Source: Trichoplax adhaerens
Taxonomy: Eukaryota > Placozoa > Uniplacotomia > Trichoplacea > Trichoplacidae
Assembly (NCBI RefSeq): GCF_000150275.1
Contig: NW_002060945.1
Location: 7,507,684 to 7,571,683, forward strand
DNA: 64,000 nucleotides
Direction: 5' to 3'
Part shown: in pieces, positions 1 through 11,208 of the stretch
How the letters are laid out: the number at the start of each line of letters is the position of its first letter
Position numbering within the stretch: position 1 is the first letter of the stretch
Notes under the pieces: model-generated
Told to the model about the DNA's origin: nothing
The model's database searches: none
What the model saw: the letters and a program-made list of their open reading frames with translations, nothing else
Position numbers and translations under genes: made by a program

Positions 1-405
1 ATGTTATATACGAGTATACGTGTAATCCCTAGGCAGTAAAATTTGTTCTACTGTAATTCTATTGGACCTTCAATAGCGAATTTTACTGTCTATTTTGCTG
101 CCTTACTTGTGATAGTTTATGTTATATACGAGTATACGTGTAATCCCTAGGCAGTAAAATTTGTTCTACTGTAATTCTATTGGACCTTCAATAGCGAATT
201 TTACTGTCTATTTTGCTGCCTTACTTGTGATAGTTTATGTTTAATACGAGTATACGTGTAATCCCTAGGCAGTAAAATTTGTTCTACTGTAATTCTATTG
301 GACCTTCAATAGCGAATTTTACTGTCTATTTTGCTGCCTTACTAGCGATAGTTTATGTACTGTACTATATACTGTATAATAATTAATACGAGTATACGTG
401 TAATC
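1..405. repeat. 118-bp tandem repeat with nested hairpin, three copies plus a partial
   Basis: Three near-identical units begin near 1, 119 and 237; matching landmarks fall at 9, 127 and 245, which gives a period of 118 bp. A fourth partial unit is seen near 383-405. Each unit contains a foldback. In the first unit AGGCAG (31-36) faces CTGCCT (98-103), CAGTAAAATT (34-43) faces AATTTTACTG (79-88), and the centre is CTATTG (59-64), a 6-base loop, then CAATAG (71-76). The array touches the left edge of the window, so its full length is unknown. No coding potential is evident. Confidence 0.9.
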
Positions 406-712
406 CCTGGAACGAGATCAAGAATTTGAGCTTTCCTTTCCTTAGTCTACTTTATTTGGAAGGCCATGCCAAGCGCGATATCATACACACGTTAACGAGA
501 CATTAGAACTGTAACAATGAATCAGCTCTAGTACGAACATAACTTTAATACCCTATCCTAATGCACGTAAACATTTGTAGCATGTGATCTTAATCTAGTA
601 CCAGTAGATAAGCCGTAAATAGTATTGTACGATATCTAGGATTCCCCACGTTGTATGGCGGCGCGTACACTGCAAGGTAATAAGCAGAGTAGTTTACAAG
701 ACAGGCGATGTT
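406..712. other. Spacer, no gene seen
   Basis: AT-rich sequence between two copies of the 118-bp repeat. I see no convincing exon, RNA gene or element here. Confidence 0.5.
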
Positions 713-850
713 AGGACAATCCCTAGGCAGTAAAATTGATTCTAATTCTATTGGACCTTCAATAGCGAATTTTACTGTCTATTTTTGCTGCCTTACTAGT
801 GATAGTTTATGTACTGTACTGTATATAATGAATGAATACTGTCCATGTAA
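713..850. repeat. Separated single copy of the 118-bp hairpin repeat
   Basis: This copy of the 1-405 repeat lies about 310 bp away from the array. It has lost about 10 bases between the outer and inner stems but keeps every stem: AGGCAG at 725-730, CTATTG at 748-753, CAATAG at 760-765, AATTTTACTG at 768-777 and CTGCCT at 788-793. A short reading frame here (708-899) is only the repeat read through and is not a gene. Confidence 0.85.
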
Positions 851-1048
851 TCCCTCTGCGATGATGATTTGTAGGAGATTGCTGCGATCGGCGGCATGAC
901 GACGCGTCAGGTTCTTTTTATCTCTGTGACACGCGTTCTTGTCAAGTCAACGCACGAGTCGTGCGCAGTAGATATGACCATATCAGCAGGCGTCATCTAC
1001 CAGTCTCTTCTTTTAGGTTAGAAAGACATTTTGGCTCAAGAGAGGCCT

Positions 1049-1389
1049 ATGGACCTCAGTGAGATTTGGAAATGGATACTTTGGTTTTATGCTAATATTG
1101 AGCATTGAATTGGTTCTATTTTGTATTGGCTATTTACAGTATACCTGTGTTGTCAAGGGATACATTGATTATGATGTATTCCGAGTTCTTAGGAGAAGCA
1201 CTTGTAATACGGGCATTAGCTTGGATAGTGACCATTGGAATATCTTATTTTTTGGCCATTTTAATGATTGCAATGATATACGAATGCATAGATGCAGTTC
1301 AGCAAGGTATGGATGGTATAGAGTTCAATCAGTTGATGGGATTGCAGCTACGGAAAAGTGTATTATTTATTGCCTTCCTTGGAGGATAG
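1049..1389 (+). other. Possible small membrane-protein exon, unrecognised
   Basis: An ATG at 1049 opens a 19-codon frame. In a second frame, 1105-1389 encodes a 94-residue stretch that is strongly hydrophobic in its middle (AWIVTIGISYFLAILMI) and would form one or two membrane segments. The region follows a more GC-rich, CpG-containing stretch (870-1000) that could be a promoter. I do not recognise any family, and the two frames are not joined by an obvious intron. An overlapping frame (1059-1490) competes with it. This could be a chance open frame, so it is reported only as a candidate. Confidence 0.2.
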
Positions 1390-1816
1390 GCTGTATACGT
1401 CATGAATATTTTTGTACAGTAATTGTGATGTTACTTCATTCCTGGGGTTGTGTTCATGAAAAGAATTTGAAACCAAGAAAAGTAGTTTAAAATATCTTAG
1501 TTGTGGTTACACTAGTTTTCTTTTACCTACGATAGAATTAAAATTGAATTTACTTCATGTTTTCTCTGACGTTACTGGTGAATTCAACTTGAAAGTAGAT
1601 AGATTGAAATATATTCTCCTAATGATGGCCACTTTAGTTTTCTTTTTACTTACAATACTAATATATTGAATAAAGTCATAGGTAATACGGCCAATCATTC
1701 AAAGGATGCAAATAATACCTTTCACCAATTAATGGTAGGAATCAAGATGGTTATTATTGAATACCTTGTTGATTAAGTAGACATCATTTTCTGCTTACTC
1801 TTTAAAATCCTTTTTA

Positions 1817-2604
1817 GACTGTTTATCAAAGTGAGAGATCAGAGTTTTTACGTGTAATTAAAGAGCAATCGATCGACGTGAACAAGGAAATGAGTCCATA
1901 CGGATTGTCTATTTTTCAAGTAGGTGGCTATATACGATTGCATTGGATAATGGATACCATTCCATTGCGTGATGATTAGACTTACTCTTTTTTTATACAT
2001 GTAGTGGTTATGCACTAAGCACGACGTCATAGCAATTCAATATTTAATAAGAGAGTGCCAAGGACAAGTTACAGCAAAGACTGCTTTAGGAGATACGTGT
2101 TTAATGCTGGCTTGTGCAGCTTATGCGACCAATCTCACGCGAAAATATAGGACTGTTGAATTGCTAATTATGGAAGGTAAAGTGATGCGGTACAGTCTGT
2201 AGGTAGATGGAGTTTTAACCTTTAAAAAATGAATGAAAGGACACCAAATCTGAAATAGAAATCGCATGTTTTGAACAAATCATCGCGGTTTTATATTGTA
2301 CAAAATTTGGCTAACTAGCAACATAGATATAAAGTTAATTATAACAATTAGACTATAGTTGTTATTCTTCTGGTATTAGCTACGAAAATAGGCGTATTCC
2401 TGTAAAAATCAAGGGTAAAAAAATCTTAAATGGATCATCATGATGTAGTACAATTATGGTTCGGTATTCATTTGAACTTATTTTCGTAATTATAATTTAG
2501 GTTGTGATGTTAACGCAAAAAATTGGACAAATGTAACGGCTTTGAATATTGCAACACGAATGAAAGATGGAAAATTGTGGAAAATATTATTTAAAAACGG
2601 TTGA
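1817..2604 (+). CDS. Ankyrin-repeat protein, C-terminal exons (5' end not found)
   Basis: Three exons can be joined in frame: about 1817-1918, about 2014-2179 and about 2500-2604, ending in TGA. The joined peptide shows two to three degenerate ankyrin repeats. The pieces read YGLSIFQ then WLCTKHDVIAIQYLIREC, GDTCLMLACAAY with VELLIMEGCDVNAKN, and TALNIATRMKDGKLW with ILFKNG at the end. Helix-turn-helix spacing and the CDVNAKN loop are typical of the fold. Ankyrin repeats are generic binding modules, so no specific partner can be named. The protein ends directly after a repeat. Upstream exons with the start codon were not recognised. It could be a small FEM1-like or orphan ankyrin protein, or a fragment. 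Confidence 0.55.
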
Positions 2605-2630
2605 TTTATTCTTATCCAGCTATTTTATTA

Positions 2631-2815
2631 TTAGTCAATAACTTTTATCTTCAATTTTAGTCGTAACGCTGTAGTAACTCCATGTATATTAGGGTCTAGC
2701 TCTAGCGGCTTATTTTTAACGCGGTATATCCTGTTGCTTTCACCATTTTTAGGTGCTGTAATTTCTTTGACGGCTTTAATGAAGTCGTCGAGATAATTTA
2801 CCACTTCTGAAAAAT
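2631..2815 (-). CDS. Candidate terminal exon of an unidentified gene
   Basis: On the minus strand a polypyrimidine-AG acceptor (TTTTTCAG) near 2815 opens an exon that stays in frame to a stop at 2631. The peptide includes NYLDDFIKAVKEIT and ends in LKLKIKVID. An AATAAA signal follows directly after the stop, as expected for a terminal exon. The open frame extends upstream to 3035 without a stop. I do not recognise the family and found no partner exons before CNOT9, which lies 640 bp upstream on the same strand. It may be a chance frame, or the end of a gene read in the same direction. Confidence 0.3.
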
Positions 2816-3042
2816 CTATCCGAATTGGGGAATGCATTATGATAGATGTGATACGAATCATGCTATTAAAAGTGTTTAAGCAATAGCTTGTTACTACAAC
2901 TCTTCGACACTCTAGATATTTGTTGTTCAATTTATAAAAATTATTTGTTTCTTTACGATTTCTGCATCTTATAACAAAATATTTGCATGGTAGCCAAGTA
3001 TCGTAAGTTTGAATTGTAAAATATAAAGTAAACATTAGACAA

Positions 3043-3673
3043 GGAGAAAGAATATACGTATTTATTAGGTACTACAAAATTAGTCAAGCGCGTCATTTGA
3101 CATGAGATGCACAAATATCATCTCGAGCATAGCACTATCTTTGCATATTATCTGTACTGACGATTTTAATTGTATATTATTACCCTTGTCAGTTATTTAT
3201 GTAACTTTTCAGTCATAATTGACACTCTGCAGTTTCAGATTGTATAGATACACCAGTAATAAAATTTCACTCACTATCAAATTAAATGCTATCTTTCAGT
3301 CTACATAATAAAATCGCTCCACTATAATAATGCAAATTATCTATTAACACTATTCCATGCAAAAGCAAATGCAGTAGAAATAAAATTTACAAATGGCACC
3401 ATAGACTATCTTTAAATCAAATACAAGATTTCAAAAATAGCTTTTAGCAAATGTACACTCTATACTTTTACAGTAAATTACAGTATGATATAGATATGTA
3501 CACAGTTTGTATTATGAATATCTTACACTGGATTCGAAATATATTTGAAGAGCACTACAACATTGTTAAGGATAAAAATGACTATATTTATGATGGCAAG
3601 GGAGAAAGTCACCGCAAGAACTGGATGAATGAGACGTGGTAACGTTTTATGGGAGCTAATCGATGTAAGATTA
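3043..3673. other. Spacer between candidate exon and CNOT9, no gene seen
   Basis: AT-rich spacer that probably includes the CNOT9 3' untranslated region. Short open frames such as 3451-3642 (+) have no splice context or family resemblance. Confidence 0.5.
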
Positions 3674-5371
3674 TCACGACATTACTAGATTGCGGGGTTC
3701 GTTTAATCCAGGATCAGGTAAGTTTAAATTTTTCAATAATGAAGATAGCCAACGCTTTGTTGAGTTGTCTTCTTTTAAGAACATAGCGAAAGTATTATCT
3801 CTGAGTTGCTCTGGTAAGCATTGCCTCAGGGCTTCTTTAGCTCTGTTGACAAAAGTATCCAAGCATTAGCTATGAATATTTTAGGTTGGCTAATTTTAAT
3901 ATCAAAAGCAAGCAAGAATTCAAGCTTACCTAGAATTCTCCGATAAGCACAAGTAACATCGAACAACATGCTTGAGCAATCGAGCTGATGGTTCTTTGCC
4001 AAGAGCTGACACCATTTTACTCTAATTTATAATAATACTTCATTAAAAAGTTGATTTAATCAAGTATTCCATAGTAAATACAATTACAATGGATGGTAAT
4101 AAATTACTGTCCCAAAATTGTTTTCTTATAATAATTGATAGACAAATAATCTTACTAAAATCATGGCCACATGCGAAAAGCGTTCATATGTGTGACAGAT
4201 ATAAGCCAAGCCGATAGGGTCGACAAGAATTTTCTGAAGGATGAAGGTTGCTACAGTTTTTGACAGTTCACTTCCAATTTCCATTATTCGTAGGCATAAG
4301 GGAACAATTTCAGTGGATAGTAGAAAACTGGTTACGTCAGAGTCATCAGTCTGTTGATTAATTTTAGGTAGGGTATCCAAAAAAAAAACAACATTTTGGT
4401 GATAGTATCAGAATCAACCAACATTCATCTCACCCTATGCCAGGCGATCGATTTTATAAGCAACAGCAATAAGTATGTTACCTTAACTAATGCACCGATG
4501 ACACCTAAGCTGGTCAAACGTAAGTACTCAAAGGGCCTTGATTTAGTTGTGGTATGGAGGAAGGGATACAGGAAGAGCGGAATATGTGCTGTGTGGAGAA
4601 ACAAAGCTTTTCATTATTTGGACGTTTTAGAATTAATTGTTGCGAAGGTTACGATAATAACATTGCCTACGAACCTTCTAAAAATAGCGATCTTGTTTCA
4701 GGATGTGAAGCGATACACTGAAGAAGAGCTAATGCATTGCAAACGCGGTTGGACTGTGCAGCCTGAATCGCAAGAAACATTGCACAATTTTATATCAAAA
4801 ATGACGATTAAGTTAATGTATCTTATCTGATATTAAATTAAGTTTAAGCAATTCAAGACTCAACTTACTGTTAGAGTTGGTGGATTAACGTATGGATAAA
4901 TATCAACTACTTCTTGCACCAAAGCAGCCACAGTTCCTATAATTATGTAGAATAGAATAGAATAACGTATTCAGTAAGGCATGTTTTACGAAGCGGAAAG
5001 AAAAAGACTATATCAATATCCAATTTACCAAAAGAATGCCATATCAGTGGAGCAAGATTTTGTACACTTTCACGTCCTTTACTAAGTATTTGAAAAGTAT
5101 CAAAGGATCACATTATTGGTAGTTCTGATACATGTACTGTATGATTGGATTGTAACGTTGGTGAGAAAGGATAAATAATTTATATTATTCACCTTAGCTC
5201 TAGTAAGGCTTCTTGTCTAGCTTCTGAACTGGCTGGATTGGATAGATCCTGTACCAAGGAGTAGATTTTTTCCATTTCTGTTGCTTGTTGCCTAGGCTGT
5301 GACTGTTGTTGGTGTGCTTGCAACATTGACTGTTGTTGCGGTGATTGAGAAATAGCAGGCTGCTGCACCAT
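3674..5371 (-). CDS. CNOT9: CCR4-NOT complex subunit 9 (RQCD1/Caf40 family)
   Basis: CNOT9 is the armadillo-repeat scaffold subunit of the CCR4-NOT deadenylase, which shortens mRNA poly(A) tails and binds silencing factors. Eight exons run from the start codon at 5371: 5193-5371, 5029-5081, 4869-4936, 4675-4762, 4482-4588, 4156-4350, 3930-4021 and 3674-3842. They total 951 nt, exactly 317 codons with the stop. The product follows human CNOT9 throughout: [48 protein letters not shown] and [11 protein letters not shown] are all present. The N-terminus has a Gln-rich extension (runs such as QQQS) where the human protein is short. The C-terminal tail after [11 protein letters not shown] is diverged. 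All introns are about 85-135 bp and use GT-AG ends. A plus-strand open frame at 4396-4830 is a shadow of exons 4-5. Confidence 0.97.
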
Positions 5372-5775
5372 GTGAGGTAATGGAAAGCGCTAGAAGATGG
5401 CCATATATATATAGACATATTAGTCAAGGGATAAAATTGAAGGAAGAAATCAATCTGATTTTTACGAATTCTCCAATTTTGCTACAATTCTTCAATCGTC
5501 CATTTTTATGTGTACTGTACAGTATACTAAAGATGTGCTTGTAGTTGTACAAAGCATTGAGATTATTTATAGTTGATAATTTTTTCTCTACGTACGATGT
5601 CGAATAGAATATGTAGTTGGTGTGCAATATTGACTAGTGTAAACTATCCACTCTATTCAATCTGTTTTTTCTACGGGATTTAAAAACTTTTATTGTTGAT
5701 TTATTGTACTTACTCGTAGATAACCGATCTTAGAACGATTAGTAAATTATTTTTTCTATGCCAAGGTATACTAGT
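5372..5775. promoter_or_regulatory. Upstream region of CNOT9
   Basis: About 400 bp separate the CNOT9 start from the next plus-strand exon, so this is where the CNOT9 promoter must lie. It contains a short TGTACTGTACAGTATAC palindrome near 5510, of the same type as the satellite farther on. No individual regulatory site can be assigned. Confidence 0.35.
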
Positions 5776-6127
5776 TAGAATATTGTGTTTGATATCGATG
5801 AATTAAGTAAGAAAATTAGCCATGTTGAACAAGAAATTTTGTACAAGTCCATTCAGCGAGAGCATTTTACTGTAGTTGACAAACATTTTAGAGCTATAAA
5901 AACAATGATGAACGAAATGTTCAAGCTAGAACCAACAACAGCTAGCTTGAAAGAGATATTTTATCGGTGGAAGAGATTAGGTGAATGTACTATGTAGGAT
6001 ATTCCTAGTTGTATATGAAAACATGGAGGAAAGCATTGCTCTGCTTACTGTAGAATCGTTTGACAAGTTGAAATCAAGTAGCGAAACACCGAACTTGTAC
6101 TCTGCCCGTCGGCGCAGTGCGTGTTGA
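5776..6127 (+). CDS. Unidentified coding fragment, two candidate exons
   Basis: After a TTAG acceptor an exon opens at about 5776 and runs to 5980. It encodes a helical, charged peptide that includes DIDELSKKISHVEQEIL, KHFRAIKTMMNEMF and FYRWKRL. Joining 5980 to 6009 across a 28-nt GT...AG stretch keeps the frame open and adds ENMEESIALLTVESFDKL, ending ARRRSAC at a stop near 6127. Composition and amphipathic spacing look like real coiled-coil sequence rather than noise. I do not recognise the family, and no upstream exon with a start codon was found. An intron of 28 nt would be exceptionally short, so this may be a decayed fragment or a different splice. Confidence 0.4.
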
Positions 6128-6839
6128 TGATGAAGCTTGTACTGTAGTCTACACCTAGACTATGTCCTCTTGGCTACCGCTTTGGTACGATACAGTATGG
6201 GCAGTACAGTATTTACTATCCAGTCTATCACCGTTAAGGATTATTGATGTAAAAAGAACATTTCCCCCAAAAAGGCCACATCAAGTGGTGACTGCAGTTG
6301 ATGGCATCCATGAGTGCCATTTTGAACTATGTCCTTTTTTACCCAGTTGTCTGATTGAAGCATTGAATCGAATGGAATAGTTGGAACTATTTGCCACACT
6401 ATTCATCTGTATGTTATGGTCAATTTGGTATAGCTACTGATGGAAGCAACACTTTCTCTAGTGTTGGACTGGATGTATGTACCGTTGTACTAAGCACAAC
6501 CCTATGGTAGCGCATTGCATCGCAACCTCCATTGGCCATTTTGATGATCCAATTTCAATCCGATGTAGCGATGGATTTTTTTGCTGTAGCGTGTTAAGTC
6601 TATTCTTCGATTATGATGAAATAGTACGACCTATCACTTCTGGTGTACTTGTATATTCTAGTAACATCAATAACCATATTATTGGTGACAAACCTGATAC
6701 ATCTTCACGCTTTTTTTTGGAACAGTTGGATTGCGATGTCTTGGATGCTAGTTTTAGTCTTCTTTCTTATTTCAAAGTTTGTCTGCAAGAGACTTGCGTT
6801 GTCTGCTACAGTCCACTGTCAAACTGGAATAACAGACGG
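6128..6839. other. Spacer with unassigned open frames
   Basis: Two plus-strand frames (6162-6380, 72 codons, and 6477-6842, 121 codons) are open here but show no recognisable domain, no splice sites and a cysteine-rich, noisy composition. I do not call them genes. The second runs straight into the satellite that follows. Confidence 0.4.
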
Positions 6840-7010
6840 TAGCGTACAGTGTATAGAGACTGTACACTGTGCTGTCCAAGCGTACAGTGTACAGTACATG
6901 CAGTACAGTACATACTGTACAAGATATACTGTACAATGATCACCAGCAGTCCCAGTCTAAGACTCTACTGTACTGTATACGTACTGAACTGTACACAGTT
7001 ACACCTGTCG
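6840..7010. repeat. TGTAC/GTACA palindromic satellite, first block
   Basis: The stretch is dominated by overlapping ACAGT, TACAG and TGTAC words on both strands (for example GTACAGTGTACAGTACAT), separated by short unique pieces. Because GTAC is its own complement, the block is rich in perfect palindromes. Open frames across it are low-complexity artefacts. Confidence 0.85.
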
Positions 7011-7039
7011 AAGGTTTGGTAGTAAAGTGCCTGTGTACT

Positions 7040-7335
7040 ACAAATCATGTTTGCGTAGCAGAAAGTCTCTGCGTACTACAAATGGCGTATGCGTAGAAGA
7101 AAGTCTTTGCAACGACTGCAAATCATGAGTGCGTAGAAGAAAGTCTTTGCAACGACTGCAAATCATGAGTGCGTAGAAGAAAGTCTTTGCAACGACTGCA
7201 AATCATGAGTGCGTAGAAGAAAGTCTTTGCAACGACTACAAATCATGAGTGCGTAGCAGAAAGTCTTTGCAATGACTGCAAATCATGAGTGCGTAGCAGA
7301 AAGTCTTTGCAACGACTGCAAATCAAAGAGTGCAT
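7040..7335. repeat. 40-bp minisatellite, about seven copies
   Basis: A unit of 40 bp that begins GTGCGTAGAAGAAAGTC and ends CAAATCATGA is repeated head to tail. The central copies (about 7130-7290) are almost identical, and the left-hand copies are degenerate, with CTACTACAAAT variants. Differences are single bases such as GAAGAAAG versus GCAGAAAG. The copies are contiguous with no unique spacers. Confidence 0.92.
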
Positions 7336-7509
7336 CACTTTCAAAATTGAATGTTCAATTGCCAACAACGATCAGTCCCAAAAACAGACAAGTTCAATCG
7401 AATCCAGCTTTGCCCTAGTTTAGTGGCAGAATTCACTTTCATCTATAAAATAATGGTACTTTCTGCAAATGATGTTTTCGGATATTGTACGCCATCACTC
7501 CAATTTTGC

Positions 7510-7765
7510 TCATACAGTACAGTAGCTAATGCCTCACATGTTGCATACTGTACAGTGTACAGTGTACAGTATTTTACAGTACAGTACAGTACAGTACTGT
7601 ACACCATAAAGTCACCTACAGTACTGTACGTACAGTACAGTACTGTACACCGTAAAGTCACCTACAGTACAGTACAGTACTGTACTGTACTATACGGTAC
7701 AATCGGAGCGGGATAGGTACTGTACGGTACCGTACTGTACTGTACTGCAAAGACATCAAGCTACA
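7510..7765. repeat. TGTAC/GTACA palindromic satellite, second block
   Basis: Dense runs of ACAGT and TACAG words and their complements alternate. A larger unit of about 60 bp containing ACACCATAAAGTCACC or its CGT variant occurs twice. Plus- and minus-strand open frames here (7351-7716 and 7443-7661) translate to Tyr-, Cys- and Val-rich low-complexity peptide and are not genes. Confidence 0.88.
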
Positions 7766-7948
7766 GTACACAGACCTGAGACTGCAGCTGCACCAGTCTC
7801 AAGCTGACCTTACTTTCACAATTATAAATGCTGTAGGCTAAAATTGAAAATTCCGATTGGAAATAAATAAAAATAATCACTTGGTTCACTTGGTTAGTCA
7901 GTTATTCAACTTGTTTTAAACGAGCCCTGACTAAAATCTTGTATAGAA

Positions 7949-10900
7949 ATGGCCTCCACCGGTGTCGATGTTACTCGTTCTAATGAAGATGAGGATGGTC
8001 TTGTTGAACAGCGGGTAAGTTGGAGTCAAAGTACTGTTGTGCACTGCAAAAGTGCACAACAGTAGCTTGAAATGATGTCCTACCGTAGTTGCAGTAATGT
8101 GCTCAACTGCTACATTCACTTTGAGTAAGGTAGAACGATGACAAGGTATCGAATTGTACAAAGTTTCCTTAATGATAAGAAAATGCTAAATTGACTTTTA
8201 TGGTATCAGATCAAAGCTCGAGCTGTAGCAAGTCTACCTGGGAAAGAGTATAAATTGGAAGCTGAGACAGAGTTAAGAATTGAAGTTCGAAGTGTTAGCG
8301 ATGCTAAAGTTATTGTAAGTTCTACCGATCCATAACATGCAGTACATTCTTGGTCTTAATTGTATTTGTGGCATTCAATATACTGTACATCAATAGAGTG
8401 ATATATGCTATATATGGCATAGCTCCAGACGCATGACTATCCAACATTTCCAATGACAACTTACAGTCCATAATGATGCAAATCATGTCAACCTTGTTAT
8501 GTACATTACAACATCACATACACGTATATTACTGATAATGATGACATATTCTAATTCAGCTTCTGCAAGGAAAAGCAGAAATATTTGGTTGTGAATTGGT
8601 CAGCGATAAAGTTGTGGATATGAGGAAACGGACTACATGTGCAGTATTCACTTGGCATGGCTGTACTATTAAAGTAAGATTAAATGAGTGTTGGTATGAT
8701 ATTACATACATAATCTTCATCTAACATCTGTATCGGTATGTAAAAAAGTCACATACTCGTATACGGTACAACTATTGATTGAGTAAGATTGAAGAGTATA
8801 TTTATCAATAGCGCACTAGTGCCTGTAATACAAGAAGAAATCGAGTCTTACGTGTAATGTAGTATAAATTGCCAAACTAATTATTCAATGAAAGGATAGA
8901 ACTGCGTCGGTTAAAGTTTAAAATACATCCTGTCATTGATTAATATTTATTAAGCAATGATCTTTGTGTAGATTATTCCTGAATCTGTTTATGCGTACGT
9001 TTCGGATAAGACTCCTATGCAATTCTATGTTAATTTACATGAAGCATTGGAACAACGTCGATGCAAGGCAGTCGAGAACAATACTGATGGACCAGTGGTA
9101 ATTTGACGTCAATTGTACTTTAGGCAACTTGACAATTTAATAGAATCAACATTAGTGACACAGTAAAAGGATTGAATTGTTGTTATATTTATATTACATA
9201 GTTGCTGTATAGCAGGTTCAAGTGCATTACAATTTTTTTGTAAGAGTTACTTTGATAATCGAGCAGCAATATACAGTATATCTTAGTTATACGGTAAAGG
9301 ATTGAATTATGCCTACTCTGGATCAAGCTGTTATCGTGTCGTGAATTCATAATACGATATCGATACTATAAGAATGCTTTATAGAATTTCGAAGATTTAG
9401 TCCGATGATAAAGTAGAATGGGCCATCGTACGACACAATTTGCTAACTAATTAAAATGGATATTATAATTTAAAGACTATGGTCATTGGTCCTACTGACG
9501 TAGGAAAGTCAACTCTATGTCGTTTACTACTTAATTACGCCGTTCGATTGGGACGATTACCGACATTCATAGATTTAGACGTTGGACAGGTATAAGATCT
9601 CTTAATGTTATCGGTTTAGATACTATATTATCTATATGCTGTGCATTTCTTGACTATATTTAGGGTATTGTTTCAATTCCTGGCACGATTGGTAAGTTGT
9701 TTAATTTTTAGGAACATTATTCAAAATTGCTTTTCAATCTAGCGTTAATAACACTGCACTACTTTTTACTTTTTGCCTAATTATAGGTGCGTTACATATC
9801 AATAGGACCATTACCGTATCAGATGGTAAAGATTTGTGAGGTTGCGCACCTTTTTATACAGCATGTTGATAAATATTTTTGATTGCTACATAATTGTTAG
9901 GGCTGGATGATTACCCATCATTAGTTTTCCATTATGGTAGTAATACCCCTTCAACTAATGTAAAGTTATACATGACGTTGGTATCACGACTTGCAGATTC
10001 TTTGCGAAAATATTGGGCTAATTTACCTTCAAGTACGGAGATGTTATGAAAAGCCCCACTTTAGCAGTTTTTAACAGTTATGACTTAACGGGTTATCATG
10101 AAATTTTTAGGGTGCCACAACGGCTGTATAATTAATACATGTGGCTGGATAACCGATGTTGGATATAAGATAATTGTGGATGCAGCCGAAACATTTAAAG
10201 GTAGCTGCTGTAAATTTAATATTGCTAGATATTGAATTGATTTAGCTTAGATATAAACTACTAAAGGTTATCCTGATGATAATTTCCTTCTGTTTTTGCT
10301 ACGTTTTAGTCGATCAAATTATCGTTCTGGACAATGAACGTTTATATAACGATTTAATGATTCACTTTGGTAGCAATGCGGAAATTGTCTTAGCCCCAAA
10401 ATCTGGCGGAGTATGTGTATTAGATTTAATAAATCATATATACCGGTAATTCATTTACTTGAACCTTAGGTAAACTTTGTTCTGTTAAATACTGAATTTC
10501 TTTCATAGGTTATAGAAAGGGCGCAAAGTACACGTGCTAATGCTCGTGCTTTACGCATAAAGACGTATTTTTACGGTGATGATAATAGCGGATATACTCC
10601 GCATGTTTACGAGCTTGCCTTTTCAGATATACAAATTTTTAAAGTTGGAGGTACACTACAATTGTCGTTTCTTAAGTCAACTTTGTATGTCAAATTCTTT
10701 AATAAACTTTACACGGGTTGTGCCTTAAATTACTTCTAGGCCCAAATCTTCCGACATCATGCCTGCCTCTAGGAATGAAACCTGAAGATGCAGCACTGAA
10801 ATTAATCAATGTAGTTCCTGGTATAGACATTTAAAGACATATTCAAAATTAGCATATGCGAATATGATATACTCCTGCATCGCCTTTATGTAATGATAGT

Positions 10901-11208
10901 CATTATTTCATCTACTTCTTAGAGAAATCATTAATACATAGAATTTTAGCTGTTAGTGCGGCTTTGTCAACGGATGAAGATATTGTTCAGACTGCCGTAA
11001 TTGGCTTTGTTTGTGTGTAAGTAGACATAAATTAGAAGACAGCTATTTTGTGGTATATCTCTATTTACGATTCATTCTATTGTTGCAATGTAGGTACGAT
11101 GTCGATGTTAATAGAAAGATATTAAAGGTTTTGTCACCTTCTCCTGGTGCTCTTCCTCGTCATATTTTAATTCTTAGCGATCTCAGCTTTTACGATATAC
11201 CTTCTTGA
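7949..11208 (+). CDS. CLP1: Polyribonucleotide 5'-hydroxyl-kinase Clp1
   Basis: CLP1 is a nuclear P-loop kinase. It phosphorylates 5'-OH RNA ends, belongs to cleavage factor II in mRNA 3' processing, and partners the tRNA splicing endonuclease. Fourteen exons are readable from ATG at 7949 to TGA at 11208. The N-terminal beta domain has [18 protein letters not shown] and CAVFTWHGC. The kinase domain has a complete Walker [10 protein letters not shown], then [25 protein letters not shown] and VFHYGS. The C-terminal domain has [30 protein letters not shown] and [11 protein letters not shown]. Every block follows human CLP1 in order and without gaps of note. Several exons are very small; for instance GIVSIPGTI is nearly a whole exon. 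The short N-terminal leader (MASTGVDVT) is not conserved. The upstream flank is the TGTAC satellite, so the promoter is probably within 7770-7948. Confidence 0.97.

Noticed and set aside
4396-4830. A 144-codon plus-strand frame
   Set aside because: It is the complement of CNOT9 exons 4 and 5 and their introns, and its peptide matches nothing known.
7040-7335. Direct repeats that could be mistaken for a CRISPR array
   Set aside because: The 40-bp copies abut with no unique spacers, and the setting is an intron-rich eukaryotic genome.
6477-7716. Several open frames of 60-120 codons on both strands
   Set aside because: They run through TGTAC satellite and minisatellite, give low-complexity Tyr/Cys/Val peptide and overlap one another.
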